64,000 nt of DNA from Epiperipatus broadwayi (GCA_028023455.1 JAQFVV010000021.1:1461001-1525000); one strand, 5' to 3'. Shown: positions 33,970 to 45,620, numbered from the stretch's first letter. Made by a program: numbers and translations. Notes: generated by a model not told the origin, from the letters alone.

Positions 33970-34845
33970 TGTTTGTATTTTACGTTTGTGTGTGTGTGTG
34001 TGTTTTGTTGTTGTTGTTTTTTTTTTTAGTGAAGACGTAGTAAAAAATTTAAATATTTCTTGTTTATCAATACCAACGATTGTTTTTTTCTTTTCTGGAT
34101 AATTGTAATATTCAAGTAAACGTTGTGGATATTCACACTGAAAAGGTAGTCTATATAATTTAAATTTAATTTTTATTAATGTCCAGAACCATTTATATAA
34201 ATAATACTTATGTTTACATATATAAATGGAAAATATATGTTTTGAAAATTTAAAACATTTGCTTTACGATTTTTTTTATTTTAAAATATTACCATATTTT
34301 TGCTTTCGTTTTATTAACAGTTTATGAGTAATAGTTTTATGTGAGTTTTCAAGTTTTTAATATAAATGTTTGATGATAAAAAATTGTTGATATCATTAAT
34401 CTTCATTTTTTAAGTTTCTCTTTTATCTCTACTAATGGGGGAACTCTTAGAGTATGAGAATTCATTTTGAATTTTCTTTTATAAAAATATATTTATCTCA
34501 AGATTTGTTTACATATATATATATTTAATATTTTAATATACGTATATATAATATTTGCAAAAATCAAAGCAAAACTTTTTTATGTAGATAAAAATAGAAA
34601 ATAATTACTTTTTAAGATTAAATTATATATATAATACCGCGGTTCTCATGTTTAAAGAAAGTAAAAGAGTATAAACAATTTGTTTATCAAGGCAACACTA
34701 AAATTAAGATGGAAATATATATATATATATAAAGATAAAACATTTATTAATGGATAATATTTGGATATAGAGATATTATTAATTAAAAGATAAAGGTTTA
34801 AGATTAATTAGGATGCTTAATTGTATTATTTGGGTGAAATTTTTT
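33970..34845. other. AT-rich stretch with GT/GTT run
   Basis: A GT microsatellite lies at 33986-34004, followed by GTT and poly-T. Nothing else was recognised. Confidence 0.5.
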
Positions 34846-34849
34846 ACAA

Positions 34850-35195
34850 TGCTATGTCTAACTTTCCATACAGTAGCACTACCCCGTGCAAGCCGAGGAA
34901 TTAATGGATGCAAAAAAGCTTTATGCGTAAAATTCCTATCTAGTGCCTACTCGTCAAGTACTCACAGACTAGTTTTTAACTAAGTAGGCAGAATGTGACT
35001 GTGCAAGGGTTACATAAAGTCCTAAGCTCCAGGGGTAGTGCTCAAAGATCCAAGGCTCCTCAAGTGAAAGTCACAAGTCTAGAAACTTGTCTGGGGATAT
35101 TGGATGAATAGGCACTGGATATGAATTTTATGCACAAACCTTCTTATATCATTGAGTGCTAAGGCTAGAACTTATTGCCACTAATGTAGAAGTAG
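34850..35195. mobile_element. Family A element, copy A2
   Basis: The left arm starts CTTTCCATACAGTAGCACTA and GCAAGCC, with ATGGATGC. The right arm has the hammerhead region and then GGCACTGGATATGAATTTTA and CACAAACCTTC. The left hammerhead is replaced by unrelated-looking sequence (about 34975-35035). Confidence 0.65.
35049..35104 (+). ncRNA. Hammerhead relic, family A (A2)
   Basis: Stem I is well kept: UCCAA/UUGGA outside, and GCUCCUCA against UGGGGA inside. GAAAC is present, but the CUGAUGA core is broken (AAGUGA) and stem III reads ACUUGU. Confidence 0.45.
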
Positions 35196-35309
35196 TTTGT
35201 TACTGTTTTTACAGCTTGGGTAAGCATAGTTAATGGTATTCATGTGGCAATGCATTGCCATGCTTATCTTTGACCTTTATGCATTATTTTATCTCCAACT
35301 ACAGGATTG

Positions 35310-35420
35310 GATTGTGAAGCATTGGTGGTCGAGAGGTCAGTGACAGCTGCTTTACAAGCAGTTGTTCCAGGTTAGCGGGTTCACTTCCCGGCTTATGCTA
35401 TGACAGATGAGAACTACAGG
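35310..35420 (+). mobile_element. tRNA-derived SINE copy 3 (best preserved)
   Basis: GCATTGGTGGTCGAGAGGTC is A-box-like. GCTGCTTTACAAGCAG resembles an anticodon arm. A long variable-arm-like TTGTTCCAGGTTAG precedes the B-box-like GGGTTCACTTCCCGG. It ends TTATGCTATGACAGATGAGA. The long variable arm recalls Leu/Ser-type tRNAs. The last bases pair GCAT with ATGC. Confidence 0.75.
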
Positions 35421-35424
35421 ATTG

Positions 35425-36570
35425 GATTGAGATATAATATCATTATTGATCATGTAACAATGAATTTTTTTCTCAGTATTTTTTAAATATATATAAATTA
35501 TATAGACAGTAGCAAACAATACTTTTCATGGAAAATATATCAACAGTCTCAAATTTTGACTTGCCAGTAGCATTCAGGTAATTATCATAAGAATTAGAAT
35601 ACATATTACTTTCTTGATTTTTGTGACTTCATAAAACATGAAGATGCTTGATATTTATCCTGGATTGAAAACTATTTTTTTGGAAAGATTTAAAAGGTTT
35701 TAAAGTTAGATCCTTATGAACATAAAAGGTAAGTATGTTATATGGTCAAAGTGGCGGTTTTTTTTTACAATTTTATTATTATTTAATTTGTCTAGTGTTT
35801 CTTTTTTATATAGCTTTGAATTCATTCCATTGCATACAAAATTGCTATTTTTTTTTTCTATTTATATATTTAAATATATTTCCCAACATTCAACTTTTTA
35901 AGTCAACAGTGTTCTCTTTTTTAAAATAAAAATTAGATCTTTTTTTTTAATAATTGACCTCTCTTCTGGGTGAGTGTGCAAGACTTTTAATAAATATTTG
36001 TTAATGATTTTAGACTCACGAACAACAAGAGTTTAAATAATGATGTTTTTTATGTTGAAAAGGAAATGCAAATTAAACACAAATACAATAGTACAAATAT
36101 TGAAGATAATTGTTATCATGACATCCAATATAAATGACCCATCACTAATTATCATTAATTATGCTCTTTGTGGTTTGTGGAGGGATTGAATTGGCAATGT
36201 CACTCCCACCACTAAACCTTCCTGCAAACTCCCAAGTAACAAAGCTAATCGATTCATTTAGTATTTCTCATAATGATGGGATCAGTGTCTGCAAATTATG
36301 ATGATACATCTTTCACTATAAGCCCATCACTTGCAAAGGTTGTTTCTGAAAATGGCACACTGGCAGCCATTTGACTAAACCAGCAGATCAAAGTAATGTA
36401 GTTAGTTTAATTAGCTGTGAAACATCTATCAGTAAGACAAAAATACATACGTGTTTTAAAAATTGTCAAGTTCCATATGTACTTGGCAAGTGGGTGATGC
36501 ACTGTGCATGGAGAATGGATGCATTTTGCATGGAAAATGAATATACTAATCAATACATTGTAATGTAAAG
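35425..36570. other. AT-rich stretch, nothing recognised
   Basis: Overlapping T-rich open frames at 35716-35929 are low-complexity and not credible genes. Confidence 0.5.
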
Positions 36571-36574
36571 TTTT

Positions 36575-36950
36575 ACACAGAGGCAAAACTCTCCATACTG
36601 TAGCACCACTCAGTGAAAACCAGGGTAATCAATGGACAGAGGAAGGTTTGAGCATAAAATCCCTATCTAGTGCCTACTCATCCAATTGGTTGCCTCTAAA
36701 GCTAAAAATTAAAAACAGAGGCAAAACTCTCCATACAGTGAAGCTATTCAGTGCAAGCCAGGGTAATCAATGGATGCAGAAAGGTTTGTGCATAAAATTC
36801 CTATCAAGTATCTACTCATCCAATATCCCCAGACTAGTTTCTAGCTTGTGGTTTTCATCAATGATGAGTCTTGGATCTGAGTGTTGCCTGTATGGAGAGT
36901 TTTGCTTCTGTGTAAACAGCTTGTGTAAGGAAAAAATGGTGATCATGTAA
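36575..36950. mobile_element. Family A elements, copies A3a (truncated) and A3b
   Basis: A3a (36575-36690) and A3b (36713-36950) both begin with CAGAGGCAAAACTCTCCATA. A3b carries the hammerhead on the minus strand. It ends TATGGAGAGTTTTGCTTCTG and AATGGTGATCATG, the outer family A end. Two left arms in tandem show head-to-tail as well as head-to-head arrangement. Confidence 0.7.
36819..36875 (-). ncRNA. Type I hammerhead motif, family A (A3b)
   Basis: GAA then a perfect ACUAGU palindrome (36838-36833) and cleavage base C (complement at 36832). Outer stem I UCCAA/UUGGA is perfect. The core reads UUGAUGA (first base changed), and inner stem I has mismatches. Confidence 0.65.
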
Positions 36951-36954
36951 AGTT

Positions 36955-38920
36955 TTACTGTAAAAGAAGAGTATCTCTCTATTCTAATGCCATGTATAAT
37001 AAGATCAAACAATCAATGATTAATAGATGGTTGAAATGTAGCTTCCCTTACAGTTTCTAGATTTTGCTTTTATGACTAAGGACTTGGATTCAAAATTGGA
37101 AATAATGCAATTATACATTTAGCAACACACCTTTTATTCTGTTTTGATACTCAAACTGAAAGCTTAAAAAGAAAAACACTCCGAGATTACTACTATCTGG
37201 GAATGGCACTAGAGTAAACTGCTATGTTTGCTTTACCATATATTGTTTTAAATTAATGAATTAAATGATTTAAAACAAGAATTTACCAACACGGGTATGC
37301 ATACAACAGGGTTAAAAATAAAAATGAAGGAACATCAGTATTCTGGGACCACCAAGCAGCTACAGGCCATGTATTCGAACCCAGTTCTGCCCAAATAATT
37401 TGTACAGAGAAGAGTGATGCCAAAAGAAAAGTTAAAAAAGCTTTTTACATAGCAAATGATCTCAGTGCCATTAATAGAAGAGAGGCATGCTTTGCTCTCT
37501 CCAAACAATGGACTAACTAATTAAAAATTCAAACTCATTTGCTTATGTGTACAATAAATCACAACAGTCTTCATTCACAAAGCTATGAGTATGAGATTCG
37601 AACATTAAGTCTCGAAAGCGCTAAGCAGACCTATTACACATTATAGTATAATTATAGCTTCACTAACGCATGCGGGAAAAAAAAGTCGCATATTTATAAT
37701 TATTTATAATAAGTATACACATCTTATCTTTCAATATAAAATATCCTTAAAATACATATTCACTGAGATAGTATGGTTTGGTAGCTTTATACTAATAGCT
37801 AGTTACAATATGATTTTAACATGAAGTGTGTGTTGCTATAAATCTGAGAACTGATTGGTTATATAGATATATTATTCAGATAATTTTTATGGATTTATAG
37901 ATGTAAATGTTGAATATTTTGATAAGATTTTTTTTTATTTACATCTCATTTATTATGTAACCAAATAACCAATTAAAAGGTGAATATAAAACTGAAATAA
38001 TATTATCCAGCCATATAGTTTCTTTATTTGTACCTCTACAAATCAAAAATAAAAGCAGCCCTTAGCTGATTCCCATGTTTATATAAAGTAGGCAAATCAG
38101 ATATCAATATTTTGTATTTGTGAAACTTTGATACAGTACTGCAGCTTCTTAAATATTTTCACAAGTAAATAATTCTTTCTCATAAAGTTATATATATTAA
38201 TCAGATTTTCATAAACTTATAGATATGTTTATTAAGGCAATAAACCTCAAGAGTGTGTGCTTAAAATGCGAAGATAGTGACCTCTACAGGTCTTAACCAT
38301 GTAAACAAAAAGTCTTTAATAAGATTTTCCATGTATTTATATTTTTTATTTAAAGGTCATCATCTATAATGCAATCAAGCAATCAACCAGTTAAAATTTG
38401 GTTATCACAGTTCAACCAGCAATAAGTCTTTACTATTCTAATTACCCCCTCCCTTTTAATTAATCTTGGAAATAAGTAAAGAATGTTTCCAAACAGAGGT
38501 TCAGAGAAATATACACTATTGCTGGATAACATGATTTTAATTTAAACTACTAACATATTAAAGCATCACCAGCAAGACATCACATGACCTATGCTTATTT
38601 TTTGCTATCTAGTAGTGTGCCATCTAGTGCAAGCTTTATTTATTAAGCACTCCCACCTGGCATTTATTAATTAATAAATCACATCTAAATGGCAATAGTG
38701 AGATGGGAAAAAAAATTGCTATATTATTTTAATATGCCACTTGACTGACTATAGGATTACTTAGGAAATTCAGCTTTATTTGTACTTAACTAAAGTAAAA
38801 AAAAAAAACACCAAGTTCTACATCTAAGATTGGAGACTATTATGACAGATATATATCTGAATTTTTCTAAAGATATTTTGCTTTCTGCCTGATATAATTT
38901 CTGCATACATTAGCAACTTT
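36955..38920. other. AT-rich stretch, nothing firmly recognised
   Basis: 37330-37650 is less AT-rich and contains GTATTCGAACCC and GATTCGAAC words, which recall tRNA B-boxes and could mark another SINE. I cannot delimit it. Confidence 0.35.
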
Positions 38921-38924
38921 CACT

Positions 38925-39100
38925 GTACAGTATTGCCACCTAGTGCAAGCTATAGTAATCAGTTGATACTAAAAATTTAGTATATCAAAATTCTTATCTA
39001 GTAGCTACACATCCATTATTTACCAGATTATCTTCTAATTTATGGCTTTCATCAGTATGGAGTATTGGATCTTTGAGCACTGCACCTAAAACTTTCAATC
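38925..39100 (-). mobile_element. Family A element, copy A4 (eroded)
   Basis: CACTGTACAGTATTGCCACC, TAGTGCAAGC, CTTATCTAGTAGCTACACAT and a hammerhead relic (TTCATCAG near 39048) follow the family A arm with many changes. Confidence 0.55.
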
Positions 39101-39299
39101 TAATGCATTCCTCCAGAAAATCACTTTTTATTTGTTTAGTTAACTACAAATCTATAAGCCCAAACTGAAAATACAATAATGTTTTCAATCCAAGCTAATT
39201 GACTTGCATAAACCTACAGATTTGAACCCAGTTCAGAATCTATATATTTTGGTATCTTGTTGATTTTTAATAACCATAATCAGCAATATCTGGCCAGAA

Positions 39300-39545
39300 G
39301 TGATATTAAACCAATAACATCACATGACCACTATTTCTTATGCTTGTACATACAATCTTTTAAAACAGCAGGATTTTTTTCCATAGCAAGAGTGCAACCT
39401 AGTGTAATCCACAGTAATCAATGGATGCTAGAAGATTTGGGTATCAAAATTCCTGTCTAGTGTGGAACTCATCCAATATCCTCAGACTAGTTTTTAGATT
39501 ATGGCTTTCACAAGTGATGAGGCTTGGATCTGGAAGCACAGGTTT
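39300..39545 (-). mobile_element. Family A element, copy A5 (eroded)
   Basis: It starts with the outer end ACATCACATGACCAC, then AGTGCAACCTAGTGTAATCC, CAATGGATGC and CATCCAATATCCTCAGACTA. The hammerhead core is changed (CACAAGTGATGAGG). GACTAG and TTGGATC remain. Confidence 0.6.
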
Positions 39546-39785
39546 TATATCATTCCTGATTACTAGCTGAGTAAAAATAATTGAATGGCTTTATGGATCA
39601 GAAGTTCATAAGAGGTTCACATGCTGGAAGTGGAATTGATCTGAGGACTTTACGTACCAAAATTTGACTCTCTCCTGCTGCACTAAGTTATGAAAAGCTG
39701 TGAGAATGATGTAAAGCCTAAAGATTTAGAACAATACTTATTTATCACCACTATTTCCTTGGTGTATAGCAACTGTTAAAATAGT

Positions 39786-39850
39786 AGTAAAATCTCTATA
39801 CAGTAGTGCCATCCTGTGTAAGCCATAGTAATCCTTGGATGTTAGAATAA
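39786..39850. mobile_element. Family A fragment A6
   Basis: CTCTATACAGTAGTGCCATC and TAAGCCATAGTAATC match the outer part of the family A arm. The rest is missing. Confidence 0.5.
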
Positions 39851-39854
39851 GGAA

Positions 39855-41100
39855 AGTCTCTAGTATCCTAATATATATATATATCAAGTCATATGTCACA
39901 TGACCTAATTTAATAAGCTTGTATTACAAATGTTATATATAGAACTCACTGAGGAGGACTGTAGCAGAAACCGGTCTGGGGTTGGGGATATTCATAAAGC
40001 TTGTTAAGAGCTTACTTGCATGCTCTCTCTCTCTATATATATATATATCGTAAAGATGAGATGCACAAACATGCAGGTAGGAGAATTGACATAGATATGC
40101 TTTCTTAATAATAATAATAACAATTTTACTATTAATATTATTATTTCAAATATTCGTGATAATAAAGTTTGAATTACTTCTATTGTTATATATTTATTCA
40201 TCCATCTTTTATAAAGAACTTACAACTAATTATTTTGAAACAATTAATTTATTTTAAAATTATTAGTCTGTTAATCAAGATGTATTAATATATATTAAAG
40301 GTATTTGATATCATGCATTAAGGTTATTTATCCAAATTTAAGTGATCCAAGAAATTTTACTAAGGCTACCCAAACTTAAGTAATTCAAAGGAAGCATTTC
40401 AAGGATTGCATCCAAAGTAATAAATATAGAACAGTGTAGTAGTAGCATGCACATTTATTTAAAATGCTCACGTTGGATTTAAACAGTGAAAGGCAAGTTC
40501 TTTGATACATCTTATATTTGAACCATATGAGGGTATACAAGAATGTAAAAATACCAGAAATAACAGCAATTTCAGGATTATCAATGAATGATATAAATTA
40601 AAATATCAAATAAGCATTTTATTCAAATTATTTTATTTTTTTTACTCTAAAAAATCAAAACCTGTAAACGGACCACACAAACCCTCACAGCAGGTTATGA
40701 TTTGGACATCTTTACCTTTATATTAGAAATTATATATTAAATTTCTGGGAAGAGAGAAAAGGGAAGCAAGAGGAAAAAGTTGGAGGGATTAAAAACAACT
40801 AAATTGTCTTTTCCTTTCAGTTTAATATCCCACAAAATTTTACTAGAGAGAAAAAACCACCAAATATGTGTTTAGAATAGCAACTAGATGGATTAAAAAT
40901 AATTAAACTTAATTATAATAATAATACTATTAGATATACCTTCGTTAAGATGAGTTAATATTTTGTGCATATGTGTTCATGATAAGTATTTTATAGAATT
41001 ATGTTGTTTAAGCTATTTGCACTAATCTTTAAAATTTTGGCTTATTTTCTTTGGAATCACATCTAATATTAGTATGATAGGTTAAATCCTGTGTTAGGTA
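39855..41100. other. AT-rich stretch, nothing recognised
   Basis: Short TA and CT repeats lie at 39873-39886 and 40020-40050. No gene was seen. Confidence 0.5.
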
Positions 41101-41193
41101 ATATATAATCTTCTTATTGGTACTGGTTTCTATTCACTTTTAACACCTTTTGGAAGGATATAATCATAAATATATGACCAAAGACCTGTGAAA

Positions 41194-41243
41194 AAGAGGT
41201 GCATATTTCATGCTGAAACAGCATTCATCAGTTGGTTCAGAAC
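41194..41243 (-). ncRNA. Hammerhead motif, family B (B3, first unit)
   Basis: CUGAUGA, a perfect 6-bp stem II (AUGCUG/CAGCAU, loop UUU) and GAAA are intact. Stem III and the 3' strand of stem I have decayed. Confidence 0.6.
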
Positions 41244-41509
41244 AAAACTCTTAGACATATCTTTACCATTATTCAGTATAAATACATTCAAATTACTACA
41301 GTTTAATTGATGTATCAAATATCCTGATTTTACAACTTTGATATAAATCATCTAATGAAAATATAATTAATATTTTTTATTGATCAATCATTAGACTAGA
41401 GATTATCCAATCATGAATAGCAATGTAGAAACTGTTTTTGTCCACTTTTAGCACTTGGTGGAGGGATGTAATTATGAATATATGACCAAAGGTATGTTGA
41501 AAAGTTCAA

Positions 41510-41566
41510 TGATCCCCAAAATGCATATTTCATGTTGAACTAGCACTCATCAGTTGGCCCAGACCA
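41510..41566 (-). ncRNA. Type I hammerhead motif, family B (B3, second unit)
   Basis: CUGAUGA and GAAA are intact. Stem II pairs over four of five positions. Stem III is AUAUGCAU, near-palindromic, and the cleavage base is U. Stem I CCAA/UUGG is followed by outer UGGUC/GAUCA across an internal loop. Confidence 0.7.
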
Positions 41567-42464
41567 CAACCTGTTACACATATGTTTTTATCAATATTCC
41601 ATAAATATATATATATATATATAATACATAGAAAATTACCACAGTTTAATCAATAAGTGTCAAATGTGCTGCCCTCACAACTTTGACACAAATCACTTTA
41701 TAAAAGTATATTAATAATGTGTATTAGTCATTCATTGGTCTAGAGATTATCCAATAATGAATAACTTTTGTGGAGTGTAATTTTAGCTACAGTATCTTTA
41801 TATCTTTATACAATTTTATTTCTTGTAAGATTATTTCACAAATTTATTGCAAAGCAAGGTTACTTTCTAGATGACCACTTTAACATTATACATTTGTGGT
41901 TCAAATTAACATGGCAGACAATCAAACAGATAAAATACTATCTTCTATGTCCTTATCCTTTTACCTTTTCCTAGCTTGAAGTTTTTCATGTTTGAGAAAT
42001 TACTAAGAGAGTTATAAATGTTTTCAGTCAGTTATCCTGTAGATAATAACAGTTTTAACATAGGAGTCCATAGATTTGATTGAAAAATACACTAAAAAAT
42101 ACTTTGTGAATGCTGCTTTATCTTCTTATCATGTGATCAATATTCAATATTATAGTTAACCTGTAATAACTGTCACCTTTCTGGTTACTGCATAGACATC
42201 CTTACTTTGGTTTTCTCTGAACTTTTGCTCTATTATTCAACCAAACTTTGACTGATTTAACATTTCACTAATCAAATTTCATTTGTGAGAAACCTGATTG
42301 CATCCTTCTTTTATAGATAATCAAAATGTTTTTCAAAGATCTCATGTCAGCCTTTTTATTTGCCTAGAAAGTTGTCTGGTTGTTTGATAAATATTTTAAT
42401 TTATTTTTCAAATAAATTAATTATTTTACTAAAATAATCCTCTTCATCATTTTCAAATATTACT

Positions 42465-42640
42465 CATCCACTGCAAGTTTGTACAAGTTTAATCCAATTT
42501 CTCTTAATTTTAATCTCTCTTATCACATTACAACATCATATTACCTTATTTTATCCATCTCACATGCATATTTTTTCTAGGTCTTTTATAATTCCTCAGA
42601 ATCCAGTTTTACATTAAAATATTATATTTACTTATTTATG
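42465..42640 (-). mobile_element. RTE LINE 3' tail fragment
   Basis: The minus strand AAACTGGATTCTGAGGAATT, AAAGACCTAG and CATGTGAGATGGATAAAATA follow the DNA of 355-430 (KILNWIPRDCKR...W.DEIRK). Confidence 0.6.
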
Positions 42641-42879
42641 AAAGATTTCATTTTCATGTTTTCCTGAAGGTTTGTGATGATGGTGTTCTAGTTGTATTTA
42701 TCTATTGGATTATTTACATAATCTAATATGAGTATTGAATGTCTTTAGAAAAATTTAACTTTTATTTAAATATTCCAAATACATTCAACTGTTAGTAGTA
42801 GCACATTAAACAGGTTAGGATATGCACAATGTTTCGAGAGGTATTATTCTTCCCTTGTCTTCAGGTGTTGCTGGTCTGA

Positions 42880-42985
42880 CCAGTGACAGTACTAGCATAA
42901 GATTCAAACCTGAACCCTTAGATTTTTGATTATTGATTTTTTAAGTTAACACCCTAACCAACTGAGCCATCCTGTCAAAGGCAAC
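42880..42985 (-). ncRNA. tRNA-like segment inside family D
   Basis: On the minus strand: GACAGGATGGCTCAGTTGGT with TAGGGTG (A-box-like, D-arm), a long middle, then GGTTCAGGTTTGAATC (B-box-like). It ends TACTGTC, which pairs with GACAG at the start. The same segment recurs at 59745-59860 and, degraded, at 51420-51500. It has no plausible anticodon loop and is not a working tRNA gene. Confidence 0.5.
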
Positions 42986-43079
42986 AGTCAGTAGAAATTT
43001 CATATACTTATCTATGAGGTTCCTCCTGATTTCTCCACTTTTTCCTAAAAGCAAAGTTGATTAGTGATTTCCATATATT

Positions 43080-43270
43080 ATGTATAGTCACACTAGGTTG
43101 GCTTATGGAATTTTTTGCCATTGTCATGCACATACATGATCTTCTACCTTAGATACATCTATTTTCTCTCCTTCTAATCATCAGTTTGTGTTCTTGCAAG
43201 TGCTTTTCAATGGGACAACTGGTCTCACCAATATATGTTTTTCCACATTCTCATGGTATTTCATAGATGC
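43080..43270 (-). pseudogene. GIY-YIG endonuclease fragment of family D
   Basis: Reading from 43268: IYEIP, stop, ECGKTYIGETSCPIEKHLQE, HKLMIRRREN. IPC.CGK.YIGET...I..RL.EH is the GIY-YIG pattern of a Penelope subgroup different from PLE 2 (which has LIECSRC). A stop replaces the cysteine after IP, and C replaces the usual R after ETS. Only the nuclease part is present. Confidence 0.7.
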
Positions 43271-43799
43271 AGATAAAATTTTTTAAAGACATTCAATACT
43301 CGTATTAGATGATGGAAATAGTTCAATATAAAAATACAACTAGAACACCATCATCACAAACCTTCAGGAAAACATGAAAATATATGTAAACATTTATATC
43401 TTATTAATATTGTTTTTAAATATTTGTAGTCATAAAATGTTCTGAAGTGCAGCCAACTCCCTTTTGTTTTAAACTAAGAATGTAATAAATGATATGAATA
43501 AATAAATAAATTATTTAAACAATTCATGCTTACATATTATCTCATACAAAAATAATATAGTACACATATCATATATTTGAAACCTCCCACGCTTGAATTT
43601 TTGCAGTGTATACTGTGTTGATGTCATATATATTAAAATTCAATCTTATTTAAATAAGGAGTGTACAATTAAATAAGAAATGATCTTACATTGCAAATAA
43701 ACAAACGTGTTTAATTATATATACTCAGAAAAACTATACATTAGTCATTTTTTACTCCCCAAACTCAAATTGTTTCTAATACATATATTATCATGATCA

Positions 43800-45000
43800 T
43801 AATCAACTATTTTTAATCCACTGCAGGATGAAGGTCTCTCCTAATTCTATCCATCTTCTCTGATCTCTGGCCTCTTTTCTCCACATCGATCCATCTCACA
43901 TGTGGTCTCTTTCTGGGTTTTATATAATTTCTTGGAATCCAGTTTAAGATTTTAATTGTCCATTTATTATCATCTCTTCTAGAAATATCTACAGCCCAAC
44001 TCCATTCAGACTTTAATTCTTTCAACGTCAGTAATACCAGTTTGTTCTCTTACCCATGTACTGCATTTTTGATTTCTCCTTGTTACTCCTAACTTGCATC
44101 TCTCCATACTTGTTTGAGTTGTCTGAAGTCTGTATTGTTTGTCTATTAAGTGTCAAGTTTCAGATCCATAAGTAAGAACTGGTATTTATTAAAAAGCTTC
44201 CTTTTCAAACACATAGGCATATTTTCTTTTAGTATCAAGTTATTTCTACCAAAAGCAATTCAACCAAGTTTAATTCTATGATTAATTTCATCCATTATGT
44301 TTCCATCTGTAGTAATAATCTGACCCAGGTATTTGTAGTTGTTAACTTCTCCTAACTCATCATAATCAATCTTCTTTTTTTATCTTTTTAAAAAAATCAT
44401 TGAAAATTACTTTTATCTTTTTAATATTTATCTTCAGTCATGTTTTTTTTTACTTTTGACTGATAACTCTTGCAACATTTGTTGAAGCTCTGAAGCATTA
44501 TTTTGAAAACAACTATATATCTACAAAATCTAAATGACTTAAATAATCTCCATTTACTAATACCCTTTTAGCACCCCATTTTAATTCACAAAGTAGTTTT
44601 TGAAGCACTGCTTTAAAAAGTTTTGGAGATATGGAATCACCTTGTCTAACACTCTTCTCAATGTTAACCTTCTTAGTATCATTATGTAATCTAATTGTTA
44701 CTGTTGCATTTTTATAAATATTCTTTAGAATATGAAAATATCCTGGATTTGTAACTTGATGATCCAATGCTTTAAGCACTGAAGAAATGCTTATAGAATC
44801 GATTCCCTTTTTATAATCTACAAATCCAAAGCATAATGGCAACTCACTATTGGTCCTTTTTATAAATTCTCTCAACATATTGGTATGACATACTGTACTA
44901 AGCCAGTTTTAAATTCAGCTCTTTTTTTTGGTTGGTTGAAATCCAATGTTCTCTGTAGACGAGTTGTAATTATCTTGATAAAATCTTTGAATAAAACTGA
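43800..45000 (-). pseudogene. RTE LINE ORF2, reverse transcriptase and tail (decayed)
   Basis: Reading from 44878 down: LPLCFGFVDYKKGIDSISIS (motif A, where the usual AFDS is GIDS), NIYKNATVTIRLHND, then SVRQGDSISPKLFKAVLQKL (the RQGD.ISP.LF motif of RTE), ending LSHLDFVDI (usually HLRFADDI). Further on, 44230-44100 matches the CVLPVLTYGSETW part, and 44025-43813 reads WAVDISRRDDNKWTIKILNW and KRPHVRWID. The layout is RTE clade and the copy is inactivated by many stops. The 3' end near 43805 holds TGCAGTGGATTAA on the minus strand. Confidence 0.85.
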
Positions 45001-45239
45001 TAAAGACTGATAGGTCTATAATTTCTAGTATTTGCTTTATCACCTTTTTAAAATATTATATATCATATTTTATATTGTATAAATTGAATTAAGCTTTATT
45101 TTATTTTTAACCCCTTTAAGCCATGATACAATAACATTAATATCTTTAGTTTAATCTGCTTTAAAAGTTTGCTGATTTGCTTTGCCTTAAACTATTTCAA
45201 ATATTGCTTTTTTTTTTTTTTTCATAAATTGTATTGTGA

Positions 45240-45620
45240 CTTAATTCCTAATCATTATAACACATATGTGTATTTGTATGAAAGTTTGTAATACATTATA
45301 TGTGGAATTATTTGAAAGTTTCTGATAATATTATTTTTCTTGTAATTATTTGTTGGACTATTTTTTCATTGTCTAAAGTTAATTGTTAAATATCTTTAGA
45401 AAAATTCGAAATTCATTTAAACTTTTCAAATATATTCAGCTGTGAGCATTAGCATACACGTTAGTATATAACAATGCTTTAAATGGTATTAGTTATCTCT
45501 TATTTTCATCTGTGGTTGGTGTGTTCAATGGCAGCACTAGCACCGAAATCAGTTCGGGATGGGGGAGAGATTAATTTGTGAATACTGAATTTTAAGTGAT
45601 GCAGTAATCAATTAAAATAA
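45240..45620 (-). mobile_element. Family D copy D3 (truncated)
   Basis: ATGAAAGTTTGTAATACATT, TTGGACTATTTTTTCAT, GAAAAATTCGAAATTCATTT and TTCAGCTGTGAGCATTAGCA follow the family D left arm. It runs into the eroded tRNA-like part. Confidence 0.55.

Larger units (their letters stand above)
41105..41790 (-). mobile_element. Family B tandem element, copy B3 (two units)
   Basis: Two head-to-tail units: the word CATCAGTTGG falls at 41226 and again at 41548, a spacing of 322 bp. Shared landmarks in each unit are TATGACCAAAG, the hammerhead, a TTTAATTGATG/TTTAATCAATAA region, ACAACTTTGA and CTAGAGATTATCCAA. This is the clearest tandem copy in the window. Confidence 0.8.
42645..43385 (-). mobile_element. 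Family D: short Penelope-like element with inverted ends and a tRNA-like segment
   Basis: Outer inverted repeats CTGAAGGTTTGTGATGATGG with TGTTCTAGTTGTATT (about 42665-42702) mirror 43340-43378. On the minus strand 43270-43080 reads YEIP.ECGKTYIGETSCPIE, followed by EKHLQEHK, a GIY-YIG endonuclease start. It lacks a reverse transcriptase. Between the GIY-YIG part and the left arm lies a tRNA-like segment (42880-42985). Other copies: 11640-11935, 45240-45620, 46320-46640, 51405-51800, 59600-60120. Confidence 0.7.

Noticed and set aside
35310-35420. Functional tRNA gene
   Set aside because: The boxes are tRNA-like but the stems do not form a full cloverleaf, and five diverged copies with a shared tail show a SINE.
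36575-36920. Family A as a simple cut-and-paste miniature transposon
   Set aside because: The inverted ends suggest it at first, but the hammerhead in the arms and the probable duplication of about 10 bp at A8 fit a retro-mechanism better. A DNA-transposon origin is not fully excluded.
37330-37650. Additional tRNA-like SINE
   Set aside because: Two B-box-like words are present but no A-box at the right distance, and there is no similarity to the other SINE copies.
42645-43385. Hammerhead in family D (CUGAAGA ... GAAACAUUGU)
   Set aside because: The core has a change, stem II does not form, and the base after the closing pair is G, which is not a permitted cleavage base. Other copies do not restore it.
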